Origin: Gordionus sp. m RMFG-2023
Taxonomy: Eukaryota; Nematomorpha; Gordioida; Chordodea; Parachordodidae
Direction of reading: 5' to 3'
Assembly (NCBI RefSeq): GCF_954871325.1
Contig: NC_088776.1
Span: forward strand, 29,994,508-30,058,507
Length of the DNA: 64,000 nucleotides
In this document: piece after piece, positions 23,295 to 34,149 of the stretch
Layout of the letters: the number at the start of each line of letters is the position of its first letter
Numbering within the stretch: the first letter of the stretch is position 1
Position numbers and translations under genes: made by a program
Notes under the pieces: model-generated
The model's input: the letters and a program-made list of their open reading frames with translations, nothing else
What the model was told of the DNA's origin: nothing
Databases searched by the model: none

Positions 23295-24623
23295 TTTGGT
23301 ATCGTCCCTCTAATTCGTATGAAAATTTAGGAAATAGGTTTTTTGTCGTATTGCAATAGTTCGTTCCCAAAAAAAAGCCAATTTGCAATAGTTCGTTCCC
23401 AAAATAATTATGAAAATCCAAGAGATTAAAGCTAAATCGCAACAATTATCAATAAGAAAATTGTAAAGTATATATTATTTAATTTGCATATAATAATTAA
23501 TTTTTTTAGAAAACTAGGCAAAACAAAGAGTGCATATAAACAAAGCTATTATTCAAATTCTAATAATCAAATGGTTCAATATAGTTTGATTAAATCAAAA
23601 TACAACAATAATATTATCTATTCTAACAAAATTTTAATTCAATTTATACATTATCATGCAAAAAAAAAGAGATTGCATTTTTATATATTAATTAAAATTT
23701 TTATTATGAGATATTTCTTATAAATTTTAATAATGTTATATCAAAGATATATTTATAATAAAGAGTTTGCTATAATATTGTAAATTATCTGCTATTTATA
23801 TCATTTTTAAACAAAGCTATTATTCAAATTCTAATAATCAAATGGTTCAATATAGTTTGATCAAATCAAAATACAACTAATATTATATATTCTAACAAAA
23901 ATTTAATTCAATTTATACATTATCCAAAAAAAAGAGATTGCATTTTTATATATTAACTAAAAATTTTATTATGAGATATTTCATATAAATTTTAATAATG
24001 TTATATCAAAGATATATTTATAATAAAGAGTTTGCTAAAATATTGTAAATTATCTGCTATTTATATCATTTTTAAACAAAGCTATTATACAAATTCTAAT
24101 AATCAAATGGTTCAATATAGTTTGATCTAATCAAAATACAACAATAATATTATCTATTCTAACAAAAATTTAATTCAATTTATACATTATCATGCAAAAA
24201 AAAGAGATTGCATTTTTATATATTAATTAAAAATTTTATTATGAGATATTTCATATAAATTTTAATGATGTTATATCAAAGATATATTTATAATACAATT
24301 GTGCTGTCTATTATATATTAATGGATCTAGAGCATTAAGAGTTTGCTAAAATATTGTAAATTATCTGCTATTTATTTTTTAATATATACTGTTCTTGTAT
24401 TAATATAAATATTAATTACCATTTAGCCATTTAAATTTAATTTAAAATAAAAAGCATTTTTTTATTTATTTGCCAAATCTGTAACAACGTTTCAAAATTA
24501 TACAATTTTATAATCGCTTCAAATATATTTGTGGCCATTTTAGGTCATTTGACGTTTTTTCACAAATGTTCATACGATCTAGTGGACCCTAACCATATTT
24601 ACCCCCTTTTATTGTTAGTTGAT
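23295..24623. mobile_element. Unclassified insertion with three tandem ~268-bp repeats
   Basis: The insertion breaks the outer element's left arm between poly-T tracts, judged by alignment with the inner copy at about 25355-25375. It holds three copies of a unit starting AAACAAAGCTATTA at 23538, 23809 and 24074 (spacing 271 and 265 bp). Each has CAAATGGTTCAATATAGTTT and ends in GAGTTTGCTA...TTATCTGCTATTTA. The 79-codon frame at 23484-23723 lies within the array and is not convincing. Its right end, ATATTTACCCCCTTTTATTG, is the mirror image of the nearby Tc1-type end. Ends and type are uncertain. Confidence 0.45.
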
Positions 24624-24716
24624 TTTTTTTAACAAAAAAAATAATATGCTTGTAATATTCTTTTTACAGTGAAACGAGTGTTAAAAATCAACTAACAATA
24701 AAAGGGGGTAAATATA
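24594..24716. repeat. Hairpin of the Tc1-type end, about 33-bp arms
   Basis: The left arm (24594-24626, reading TATTTACCCCCTTTTATTG onward) and the right arm (24684-24716) are perfect inverted copies, with a spacer of about 57 bp. The right arm is the subterminal part of the Tc1-type element. The left arm belongs to the adjoining insertion, so two like ends stand head to head. Confidence 0.6.
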
Positions 24717-24867
24717 ATAAGATTTATTTTAATTTAATACATATTGAAATTAATTATGGACAAGAAATTAATTAACAAGATTAATTGTTTTTAAAAAATT
24801 ATGTTATAAATATATAATTTGTGATAAAAAATGGGAATTTTATTTGGGTTTGACTAGTGTTGCGTAA

Positions 24868-25180
24868 TCGGCTAATTTTAGCCGACTAAAAACGGCTTAG
24901 CCGAGATTTTAGGTGGAAAAATCGGCTAAGCCTAATTAGGTATAGCCTAAAAATCGGCTAAGCCTAATTAGGCTAAGCCTAAAAATCGGCTAAACCTAAT
25001 TAGGCTAAGCCTAAAAATCGGCTAAACCTAATTAGGCTAAGCCTAAAAATCGGCTAAACCTAATTAGGCTAAGCCTAAAAATCGGCTAAACCTAATTAGG
25101 CTAAGCCTAAAAATCGGCTAAGCCTAAAAATTGGCTAAGCCTAAAAATGGGCTAAGCCTAAAAATTGGCTAAAATAAATT
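24868..25180 (+). repeat. Subterminal GGCTAAGCCTAA repeats (left arm of inner element)
   Basis: About five 32-34 bp units of the form ggctaaacctaattaggcta with agcctaaaaatc between them, plus shorter variants. Many internal palindromes (GCCTAATTAGGC). Mirrored at 28490-28740. Likely transposase-recognition-type subterminal repeats, by analogy with hAT elements. Confidence 0.65.
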
Positions 25181-25629
25181 ATTCAAAATTCTGCATCGAT
25201 GCTTAGCATTAATTATTATTTATTTATTTTAGTAAAATAATTTATTTTATTTATATTTAATGTAAATATTTTATTATTATCACAAATAAACATGATAGGA
25301 TTTAATATTTTTTATTTATATTATTATATTTTGAAATGAAAATAAATTTATTTATTTGATGTTTTTTTAATAAAAAAAAATAATATGCTGCTATATTGTA
25401 AAAATGTAATATTCTTTAAATATAATTTATTAGTGATTTTCACAATCTTCTTTGTAAATACATCTTTTATTGAGGAATTATATTGTAAATTTTATTAGAT
25501 AAATACACAATCTTTTAGGTGAAATTTATCATTTTTTTAAAATTATCTATATATTATTAAATGAGGTGGATTTTATGAAACTTTTTTGATGTTATTTTAT
25601 ATGATCTTTTTAAGGATAATATTTTAATG

Positions 25630-26760
25630 TGACAATTGTCATAATCGTTCTTTTATAAGTTTTTTGAATTTTTTTGAAGAAAGTATGTTAAAATAAGTAT
25701 TAATAACATGTGTAAATACATATTTAGTGAAGATGTACCAATGAAAAGTGACAATTGTCATAATGGTTAATTTTAAAGTTTTTTGAATTTTTTTGACGAA
25801 AATTTGTTAAAATAATTATTAATAACATGTGTAAATATAAATTTAGTGAAGATGTACCATAGAAAAGTGACAATTGTCATAATCGTTATTTTTAAAGTTT
25901 TTCGAATTTTTTTGACGAAAATATGTTAAAATAAGAATTAATAACATGTGTAAATATAAATTTAGTGAAGATGTACCAATGAAAAGTGACAATTGTCATA
26001 ATAGTTAATTTTAAAGTTTTTTGAATTTTTTTGACGAAAATTTGTTAAAATAAGTATTAATAACATGTGTAAATATAAATTTAGTGAAGATGTACCATAG
26101 AAAAGTGACAATTGTCATAATCGTTATTTTTAAAGTTTTTCGAATTTTTTTGACGAAAATATGTTAAAATAAGAATTAATAACATGTGTAAATATAAATT
26201 TAGTGAAGATGTACCAATGAAAAGTGACAATTGTCATAATGGTTAATTTTAAAGTTTTTTGAATTTTTTTGACGAAAATTTGTTAAAATAAGTATTAATA
26301 ACATGTGTAAATATAAATTTAGTGAAGATGTACCATAGAAAAGTGACAATTGTCATAATCGTTATTTTTAAAGTTTTTCGAATTTTTTTGACGAAAATAT
26401 GTTAAAATAAGAATTAATAACATGTGTAAATATAAATTTAGTGAAGATGTACTATAGAAAAGTGACAATTGTCATAATCGTTATCTTTAAAGTTTTTTGA
26501 ATTTTTTTGACGAAAATATGTTAAAATAAGTATTAATAACATGTGATAATATAAATTTAGTGAAAATGTACCAATGAAAAGTGACATTTGTCATAATTGT
26601 TATTTTTAAAGTTTTTTGAATTTTATTGACAAAGATATTTTAAAATAAGTATTGATAACATGTTTAAATAAAAATTTAGTGAAGATGTACTCTAGATAAG
26701 CGACAATTGTCATAATTGTTATTTTTAAAGTTTTTTGATTTTTTTTGACGAAAATAGTTA
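25630..26760 (+). repeat. Ten 119-bp tandem units with a conserved TGACAATTGTCA palindrome (left arm)
   Basis: The palindrome starts at 25630, 25749, 25868, 25987, 26106, 26225, 26344, 26463, 26582 (one-base variant) and 26701 (variant): spacing exactly 119 bp throughout. From 25749 to 26344 units alternate between two types ('accaatgaaaag' then a G/AGTTAA tail; 'accatagaaaag' then a CGTTAT tail), giving a 238-bp higher-order period. Non-coding. Confidence 0.85.
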
Positions 26761-27064
26761 ACTTGCATCGATATTGATTTTAAAATAGAAAAAAAAGTTT
26801 ACCCAAATTTTAAACAAGATTGTCTGATGAAAATTGGTAAAAAAAATAATAATTTCTAAATTAGGATTAGATATTATGATATAAATTTTGCATATTAATT
26901 TCTGACCCGATGAACAAATGTAATAAAATGCCAATTTGCTCCTGTTTTTGGGGAAGAATCTATTATTACCATATGTGTTTCTATGGCATATACTCAGGCA
27001 ATTTTAATTTTACAATCTATATTTTTACCCATTTACATCAAAGAAATTTTAAAAATAACGATTA

Positions 27065-28010
27065 TGACAATTGTCACTTTTCTATAGTACATCTTCACTA
27101 AATTTTTATTTACACATGTTATTATTTCGTCAACAAAAATCAAAAAATTTAAAAAATAATGATTATGAAAATTGTCGCTTATCTAGAGTACATCTTCACT
27201 AAATTTATATTTACACATGTTATTAATTTAATACTTATTTTAACATATTTTCGTCAAAAAAATTCAAAAAACTTTAAAAATAACGATTATGACAATTGTC
27301 ACTTTTCATTGTCTTCACTAAATTTATATTTACACATGTTATTAATACTTATTTTAACCTATTTTCTTCAAAAAAATTCAAAAAACGTATAAAATAACGA
27401 TTATGACAATTGTCACTTTTCTATGGTACATCTTCACTAAATTTTTATTTAAACATGTTTTTAATACTTATTTTAACATATTTTCTTCAAAAAAATTCAA
27501 AAAACGTATAAAATAACGATTATGACAATTGTCACTTTTCTATGGTACATCTTCACTAAATTTTTATTTAAACATGTTTTTAATACTTATTTTAACATAT
27601 TTTCTTCAAAAAAATTCAAAAAACGTATAAAATAACGATTATGACAATTGTCACTTTTCTATGGTACATCTTCACTAAATTTTTATTTAAACATGTTTTT
27701 AATACTTATTTTAACATATTTTCTTCAAAAAAATTCAAAAAACTTTAAAAATAACTATTATGACAATTGTCAATTTTCTATGGTACATCTTCACTAAATT
27801 TTTATTTAAACATGTTATTAATACTTATTTTAACATATTGTCGTCAAAAAAAATCAAAAAACTTTAAAAATAGCGATTATGACAATTGTCACTTTTCTTT
27901 GGTACATCTTCACTAAATTTATATTTACACATGTTATTAATACTTTTTTTAACCTATTTTCTTCAAAAAAATTCAAAAAACTTATAAAATAACGATTATG
28001 ACAATTGTCA
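27065..28010 (-). repeat. Inverted array of the 119-bp units (right arm)
   Basis: TGACAATTGTCA recurs at 27065, 27290, 27404, 27523, 27642, 27761, 27880 and 27999, with a degenerate copy near 27165. Spacing is 119 bp in the outer six. The surrounding unit sequence is the reverse complement of the left-arm units. The 63- and 77-codon frames here are repeat-derived, not genes. Confidence 0.8.
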
Positions 28011-28489
28011 CATTAAAATATTATCCTTAAAAAGATCATATAAAATCATCAAAAAAGTTTCATAAAATCCACCTCATTTAATAAAAAATAGATAATTTTA
28101 AATGATAAAAAAGTTATAAAAGATTTCACCTAAAAGATTGTTTATTTATCTAATAAAATTTACAATATAATTCCTCAATAAAAGATGTATTTATAAAGAA
28201 GATTGTAAAAATCACTAATAAATTATATTAAAAAGAATATTACAATTTTACAATATAGCAGCATATTATTTTTTTTATTAAAATAACATCAAATAAATAA
28301 ATTTATTTTCATTTCAAAATATAATAATATAAATAAAAAATATTAAATCATATCATGTTTATTTGTTGATAATAATAAAATATTTACATTAAATATAAAT
28401 AAAATAAATTATTTTACTAAAATAAATAAATAATAATTAATACTAAGCATCGATGCAGAATTTTGACTAATTTAATTTTAGCAGATATA

Positions 28490-28740
28490 TATAGGCTTAG
28501 CCAATTTTTAGGCTTAACCTAATTAGGCTTAGCCGATTTTTAGTTTTAGCCGATTTTTAGGCTTACTTAATTAGGCTTAGCCGATTATTAGGCTTAGCCT
28601 AATAGGCTTAGCCTAATTAGGCTTAGCCGATTTTTAGGCTTAGCCTAATTAGGCTTAGCCGATTTTTAGGCTTAGCCTAATTAGGCTTAGCCGATTTTTA
28701 GGCTTAGCCTTATTAGGCTTAGGCGTAGTTTTTAGCCGAT
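28490..28740 (-). repeat. Subterminal TTAGGCTTAGCC repeats (right arm of inner element)
   Basis: Mirror of 24868-25180: repeated ttaggcttagccgattttta units. Superficially like TTAGGC telomere repeats but organised as TIR-linked subterminal repeats. Confidence 0.65.
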
Positions 28741-28760
28741 TACGCAACACTAGGTTTGAC

Positions 28761-28835
28761 TAACCTGTAAATGCTAAGGCAAACTGCAAATGCTAAGGTA
28801 AACTGCAAATGCGAAGGTAAAATGCAAATTCTTAG
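28761..28835 (+). repeat. Minisatellite, ~19-bp unit (about 4 copies)
   Basis: Copies of 'aaactgcaaatgctaaggt' with small changes, just inside the level-2 element after the inner insertion. A single related word (actaaactgcaaatgtcaat) occurs at about 29173. A 'aatccgc(a/t)agttggc' word occurs twice (29053 and 29290). Confidence 0.6.
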
Positions 28836-29489
28836 GTAAAAATTTTTGATATATGTTCTATTAATTGGAGCAAGATTCATTTTTTTATGATATGTATAAC
28901 TTATAAAAATTATATTATTAGATATAATCAATAAAAAATGAATAGATATTAATAGTTGTATTTCATTTTATCTCATAATAAATAGTCTAAATCCTTTTAT
29001 ATAAATAAATTAAATATAATTATAATTACATTTTAAATTTCATTAATATTAAATCCGCAAGTTGGCATATTATTATTTTAAGAAAAAAAATAAAAAATTT
29101 TCTTTTTTTAGTATATTTTAAAATCATATTATATTATTATTTAAAAAGGTGTTTGACGTGTTTCACATGTTTGACTAAACTGCAAATGTCAATGTATTTT
29201 CTTTTATCTTATAATAACTAGTTTAAATCTATTAATACAATTATCTTTAAAAAAAAGTATTATAATAACATTTTAAATTACAAATATATAAAATCCGCTA
29301 GTTGGCGTATATATAAATATTAAAAGGATTACCTAATTAATCAGTTGCCCGCGATAACCCAACTCCAAATAGCTTTGCATGTGATTGTAAGAGTTAGTAA
29401 AATCATAAGAAATAAATCCTTGTAAGAGCTGAATAATATTCCCAATAATTTCACCTTTTGAATTAGGGCGGGGATTTATCGCTCGATAT

Positions 29490-30285
29490 TTATTTTTCAA
29501 GACTCCATTTCGATGGGAGTTAGCTGAGGTGAATATGGTGGTAGGTATTCAATCCTATCTTTATGCATCAATAAGATGGCTTCTATGGATAGATGCATTA
29601 TCTATTACAATAAATGCGTCTGGTGGTAAGACACTGATAAACTCTGTCATAAAATCACGGAATAACAACCCATTATAAGCTCCTTCGATTATTTTGTAAT
29701 GGCCCCCTCCAATTCCAATTGTACAAAATGCTTAAATTTTTACCCTTAGAGGATGGGATTTTTATTATTGGACGGACATTGTATGGTGCCCAGGAGTATA
29801 TTTGTACAACGTGCAAGTTTATTCCAGTTTCATTTAAGAAATATAATTTTTTTCTTGAGGTATTTAAGATTTTTACACAATAGATTTGACGAATATTGAT
29901 TGCCCCATGAGTATTTCTTCTATCAGGCTCTTTGTCAGCTCTTTTTTCGACCAACCTATATTTTGATATATTTGCAAATTGTTTTTTTTTATCCATCGAT
30001 AAACTTATGATGCACCTTTAAATTAAGGAAGAATTTTTTTTTTACTTCCTCTTTTTTGAATACTATATTCTTTTAATCTTCATTTATATCTGGGAATGTG
30101 TCCCGTCTAAATTTATGGACCGATGCTGTAGACATTTCGACGTATTTTGCAATGTCTTTAATTTTCATCTGTTGTCTTTCAGGCATTGATAACATTTTAG
30201 TAACTATATCTATTTTTTCTTTATTCCAATAGTTGTGTATTCTTTTTGGTCTTTGAATTCTCGACGATGATTAGAAGTTTTCATT
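29490..30285 (-). pseudogene. Tc1/mariner (IS630-type) DDE transposase, decayed
   Basis: Read on the minus strand from about 30285: RIQRPKRIHNYWNKEKIDIV, then a helix-turn-helix-like stretch (KIKDIAKYVEMSTASVHKFR), a gap with stops, then an open part at 29996-29673 with KKLYFLNETGINLH. After it come FIVIDNASIHRSH and IEYLPPYSPQLTPIE in broken frames. These are the three DDE-motif regions of the family. The first normally reads D-E-T-G but is N-E-T-G here, so a catalytic Asp is lost. At least three stops or frame changes. It would have cut and pasted the level-2 element at TA sites when intact. Confidence 0.7.
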
Positions 30286-30850
30286 TAAATTGGAAGAATA
30301 ATATTACTATTGGATAATAAAGATTCTACCTTAAACATTTTTTTTATTATTTAAGAACAATATAAAAAATTAATAAATATTTTTTACATATAAGAAAAAT
30401 TTTAAAAATTAATAAATATTTTTTTACTTATTTAAGAAAAATTTAAAAAATTAATAAATATTTTTTTTTACTATAACACATATTTTTATTTTTAATAAAA
30501 TTTCCAACACATTTCTTTTCAATGATTAATCTTGTTAATTGATTACTTGTTCATATTAAATTTCAATATGTTTTTAAATTTTAAAAAAATCTTTGTATAT
30601 TTACCCCCTTTTATTGTTAGATTCGTTTCACTTTACAATCTATTAGTGATTTTCACAATCATCTTTGTAAATATATCTTTTATTGAGGAATTATATTGTA
30701 AATTTTATTAGATAAATAAACATTATTTTTTTTATCAATTTTGTAAAATTATCTATTTTTTTATTAAATGAGGTGGTTTTTTCAAAATAATTTTTTTTAA
30801 ATATTTATATTAAACCTTTTTGATGTTATTTTATATGATCTTATATGGAT

Positions 30851-31450
30851 AATATTTTAATGTGACAATTGTCATAATCGTTATTTTTAAAGTTTTTTGA
30901 CGAAAATATGTTAAATTAAGTATTGATAACATATTTAAATAAAACTTCAGTGAAGTACCTTAGAAAAATTGTCATAATCGTTCTTTTTAAAGTTTTTTTG
31001 ATATTTTTTGACGAAAATAGATTAAAATAAGTATTGATAACAAATAAAAATTTAGTGAAGATGTAACATAGAAAAGTGACAATTGTCATAATCGTTATTT
31101 TTAAAGTTATTTGATTTTTTTTGACGAGAATAGATTAAAATAAATATTGATAACATGTTAAAATTTAGTAAAGATGTACTCTATATAAGTGACAATTGTC
31201 ATAATCGTTATATTTAAAGTTTTTTTGATATTTTTTGACGAAAATAGATTAAAATAAGTATTGATAACAAATAAAAATTTAGTGAAGATTTAACATAGAA
31301 AAGTGACAATTGTCATAATCGTTATTTTTAAAGTTATTTGATTTATTTTGACGAGAATAGATTAAAATAAATATAGATAACATGTTAAAATTTAGTGAAG
31401 ATGTACTCTAGATAAGTGACAATTGTCATGTTATTTTTAAAGTTTTTTGA
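30851..31450 (+). repeat. 119-bp-family repeats, left arm of outer element (degenerate)
   Basis: About six units carrying ACAATTGTCATAATCGTTAT and 'gtgaagatgta' words. Spacing is irregular (about 100-120 bp), with more differences between units than in the inner element. The flanking block at 30640-30850 matches 25430-25630 of the inner copy. Confidence 0.7.
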
Positions 31451-31869
31451 ATTTTTTGAAGCAAAAGAGTTAAAATTAGTGCTATAATTAATTTAATAGG
31501 TAAAGAAATTAAAATATAAATATTTAATTTCTTTTAAGCTAAAGATAATTTGATTGATAAATAATCATTCATTAACTCGACATTTTTTTTTATTTTTTCA
31601 TAGATGTAAATATTAATAAAATTTTTTATTAAATATTTTTTAATGTGGTTTTTATTCATATTAAGGGTTGTTTATGAATTTTTAAATGTGGTTTTTGTAA
31701 ATAATTAATTTATCAGATAGCTGTAGAGGTGTATTTGCATGACCCGAATTTTTAAAATAGAAAAATTTCGTCCTGGCTCCTATTTTCAAAAAAAAGTTAG
31801 GCCTGGCCAGAATTTTATCCGTACTTTATATATTCAGAGCCGGCCTGTCCCGGATTTTCTTAATGTTGT

Positions 31870-32340
31870 TTTATACTTATTTTAACCTATTTTAGTCAAA
31901 AAAATTCAAAAAACTTTAAAAATAACGATTATGACAATAGTCACTTATCTAGGGTACATCTTCACTAAAGTTTTATTTAAAATGTTATCAATACTTATTT
32001 TAACCTATTTTTGTCAGAAAAATTCAAAAACCTTTAAAAATAACGATGGCAATTGTCACTTTTCTATGGTACATCTTCACTAAATTTTATTTAAACATGT
32101 TATCGATACTATTTTGATCTATTTTCGTCAAAAAAATCAAAAAACTTTAAAAATAACGATTATGACAATAAAATCAAAAAACCTTAAAAATAACGATTAT
32201 GATAATTGTCACTTTTCTATGGTACATCTTCACTAAATTTTATTTAAACATGTTATCAATACTTATTTTAACCTATTTTCGTCAAAAAAATTCAAAAAAC
32301 TTTAAAAATAAAGATTATGACAATTGTCACTTTAAAATAT
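31870..32340 (-). repeat. 119-bp-family repeats, inverted right arm of outer element
   Basis: About four inverted units (GATTATGACAATAGTCAC, GATGGCAATTGTCAC, GATTATGATAATTGTCAC, GATTATGACAATTGTCAC). The centre between the arms (31480-31870) includes a short segment at about 31735-31860 with AGGTGTATTTGCATGACCCG at its left end, which looks like a small further insertion. Confidence 0.65.
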
Positions 32341-32715
32341 TATCCTTAAAAAGATCAAATAAAATAACATCAAAAAAGTTTAATATAAATATTTTTAAAA
32401 AATTATATAGAAAAAACTACCTCATTTATTAGAAATTATTTTTTTTATTAAAAAAACATCAAATAAATAAATTTATTTTCATTTCAAAATATAATAATAT
32501 AAATAAAAAATATTAAATCATATGTTTATTTGTTGCTAATAAAAAAATATTTTCATTAAATATAAATAAAATAAATTATTTTAAATAAATAAATAATAAT
32601 TAATGCAAGGCATCGATGCAGAATTTTTGACAAATTTATTTTTAGCCGATTTTTAGGCTTAGCTTTATTAGGCTTAGGCGTAGTTTTTAGCCGATTATGC
32701 AACACTACTCTAGAC

Positions 32716-33130
32716 GTCAAAATCAATCTAAAATTTGGGTCAGCGCTATTTGAGCCGACTTGGATAAATCTTTTACCAACATTACAAGGTTAAAAGTCGC
32801 AGACATTAATCGAATTTGGAACCCCTTAAATTTATATCTTCTGACAACACGTCCAGATGGAATTAACTTAAATTACTTGAAATTTTTGAGATTTCGCGCA
32901 TAGAGTTATCATGTGTAGATAGATCACATATTAACTTCAAACGTTAATAGAGGAATGACCTAAAATAATATAGAGGGCAAAAAGTGGGATTAATCGCATT
33001 CTTAATAAAGCATCCCATTTTTACATTAATCAAACATTGGTGTTCAAGGAACTGGGGAATTCCATAGTCTGAACTGGGGAACCATAAGAGTCTATAACAA
33101 GGGATAGTCCTAGGTATGCACTGGGACAAA
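32716..33130. other. Interval without recognisable gene
   Basis: Less AT-biased than its surroundings. A 61-codon minus-strand frame (32944-33129) shows no known domain. Nothing can be assigned. Confidence 0.4.
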
Positions 33131-33136
33131 TTAAAA

Positions 33137-33970
33137 GTAGCGCGCCACTTTTTATAAGTAGCTACCGGTAGCGACGCATAGCACCGCTACTTTTTTTGAG
33201 TATCTATATCTAAAATTAGTTATTTAATTTGCTACATTAAAAAAATTAATTAATATTTTTAATGGTGGATATTTAATCTAAGTTTATAATTTATAATTTG
33301 AATAAATAAAATGAATATATTTTAAGGAATTAGATATATTCAAGTCCTTTCACTTTTTAAATTCATTTATTTAAATTTTGAAATCAAAATGAAGAATCTT
33401 TTCATCATCTTCAATCTCAAATTTTAAAAATATCACCTAACAAAATGCGTACCTCTAGTGTTTTAAATTTTTCTTATGATATTTCTGTTGAGGATAATAA
33501 AAATGATAGAATCATATTTTTTTGTGATCATCAATATCAATAATATTTAAAGAGTTCCCTCTTCTAAAACACTATTCATAAAATACAATACCACTATCGC
33601 ATCCAATTCTCCAGTTGAAAGTTTATATAGTCTAGCAAAGAATGTTTTGGTGAGAAAAAGATGTTCTTTGCCAGACATTTTCTCTTAAAAGGAAATACAA
33701 AGCAAATTAATTAAAATTATATTAATTAATATTTATTATAAAAACCTTTTATTATATGTTATTATATTTCAAATTTTAATCAAGATTTCATTTACGATTA
33801 TAAAAAAATAAACAAATGTGCTGCAATATTTTATTTATTAGCCCTTATTTAAGAAAAAAATTTAGACATACTTTTTAAAGTAGCTACTAAAATAGCTATG
33901 CCACATATAAAAAGTAGGTATAGCGAGTTATTTTTCAATAAAATAGCCAATCAGTAACGAATATATTTTT
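33137..33970. mobile_element. Probable hAT remnant (TAGC-rich ends)
   Basis: Both ends are rich in AAGTAGCTAC/GTAGCTAC words in inverted arrangement (33137-33195 and 33870-33980). Between them a 43-codon minus-strand frame (33547-33678) resembles the hAT C-terminal dimerisation motif. No TSD could be fixed, so the ends are approximate. Confidence 0.35.
33547..33678 (-). pseudogene. hATC-like fragment
   Basis: Reads MSGKEHLFLTKTFFARLYKL then STGELDAIVVLYFMNS. The pattern E-x-LF-x8-RL-x8-DxxxxL-x-F-x-NS matches the usual 'ERxFSxxGxxxxxxRxxLxxxxxxxLxFLxxN' layout of hAT C-termini. Too short for certainty. Confidence 0.33.
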
Positions 33971-34149
33971 GGAAAGTAGCTGTAGGTAATTGTAAATTTG
34001 AATTTATTATTTATGAATAATTTTAGTAAAATAAAGGTTCATAATAACAAATATAGGTATCTACCCTATATTTAGAGTAATCTCTATTTTTATTCGCTTT
34101 GTGAAAAATACTATTTCTTTGAATCCTCGTATCTCTAATATTAATAAAG

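Larger units (their letters stand above)
24855..28752. mobile_element. Inner giant-foldback hAT-like element (nest level 3)
   Basis: The TSD GGTTTGAC is perfect (24847-24854 and 28753-28760). Ends are TAGTGTTGCGTAATCGG and (inverted) the same. Two arms of about 1.8 kb mirror each other around a centre at about 26760-27050. From outside in, each arm has a GGCTAA/TTAGCC repeat zone, a block around GCATCGATGC, a unique block of about 450 bp, and nine to ten 119-bp repeats. No transposase. It is the same family as the outer element, has better-preserved ends and no insertions, so it is younger. Confidence 0.8.
24667..30633 (-). mobile_element. Tc1/mariner (IS630-type) transposon, nest level 2
   Basis: TA flanks both ends (24665-24666 and 30634-30635). 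The TIRs start CAGTGAAACGA (left) and, reversed, AAGTGAAACGA (right). Both continue into CTAACAATAAAAGGGGGTAA and a further matching 130 bp (AACATATTGAAATT, TTAACAAGATTAAT words). A decayed DDE transposase lies near the right end on the minus strand. TA duplication plus a DDE transposase fits Tc1/mariner. It is interrupted by the inner foldback element; without that it is about 2.06 kb, normal or slightly long for this class. Confidence 0.72.
22968..32707. mobile_element. Outer giant-foldback hAT-like element (nest level 1)
   Basis: The 8-bp TSD CTCTAGAC is perfect (22960-22967 and 32708-32715). The ends are TAGTTTTGCGTAATCGG and CCGATTATGCAACACTA, inverted and hAT-like (TAGTGTTGCG type). Next inside are GGCTAA/TTAGCC subterminal repeats, then a block around GCATCGATGCAGAATTTT, then 119-bp-family repeats, all mirrored between the two arms (right arm about 31870-32707). 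The left arm is interrupted by two insertions, about 23295-24623 and 24667-30633. Removing them leaves about 2.4 kb. No gene belongs to the element itself, so it is nonautonomous. Confidence 0.75.

Noticed and set aside
25630-26760. Regularly spaced repeats that look CRISPR-like
   Set aside because: The whole 119-bp unit is repeated with no unique spacers, the DNA is eukaryotic, and the array sits in a transposon arm.
26910-27392. ORFs rich in Tyr/Phe/Asn
   Set aside because: They are made by the inverted 119-bp repeat array and repeat the same peptide fragments.
28490-28740. TTAGGC-rich stretch resembling nematode-type telomere repeats
   Set aside because: Units are not simple TTAGGC tandems. 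They alternate with AGCC/GATTTTT, are palindromic, and are mirrored at the other end of the same transposable element.
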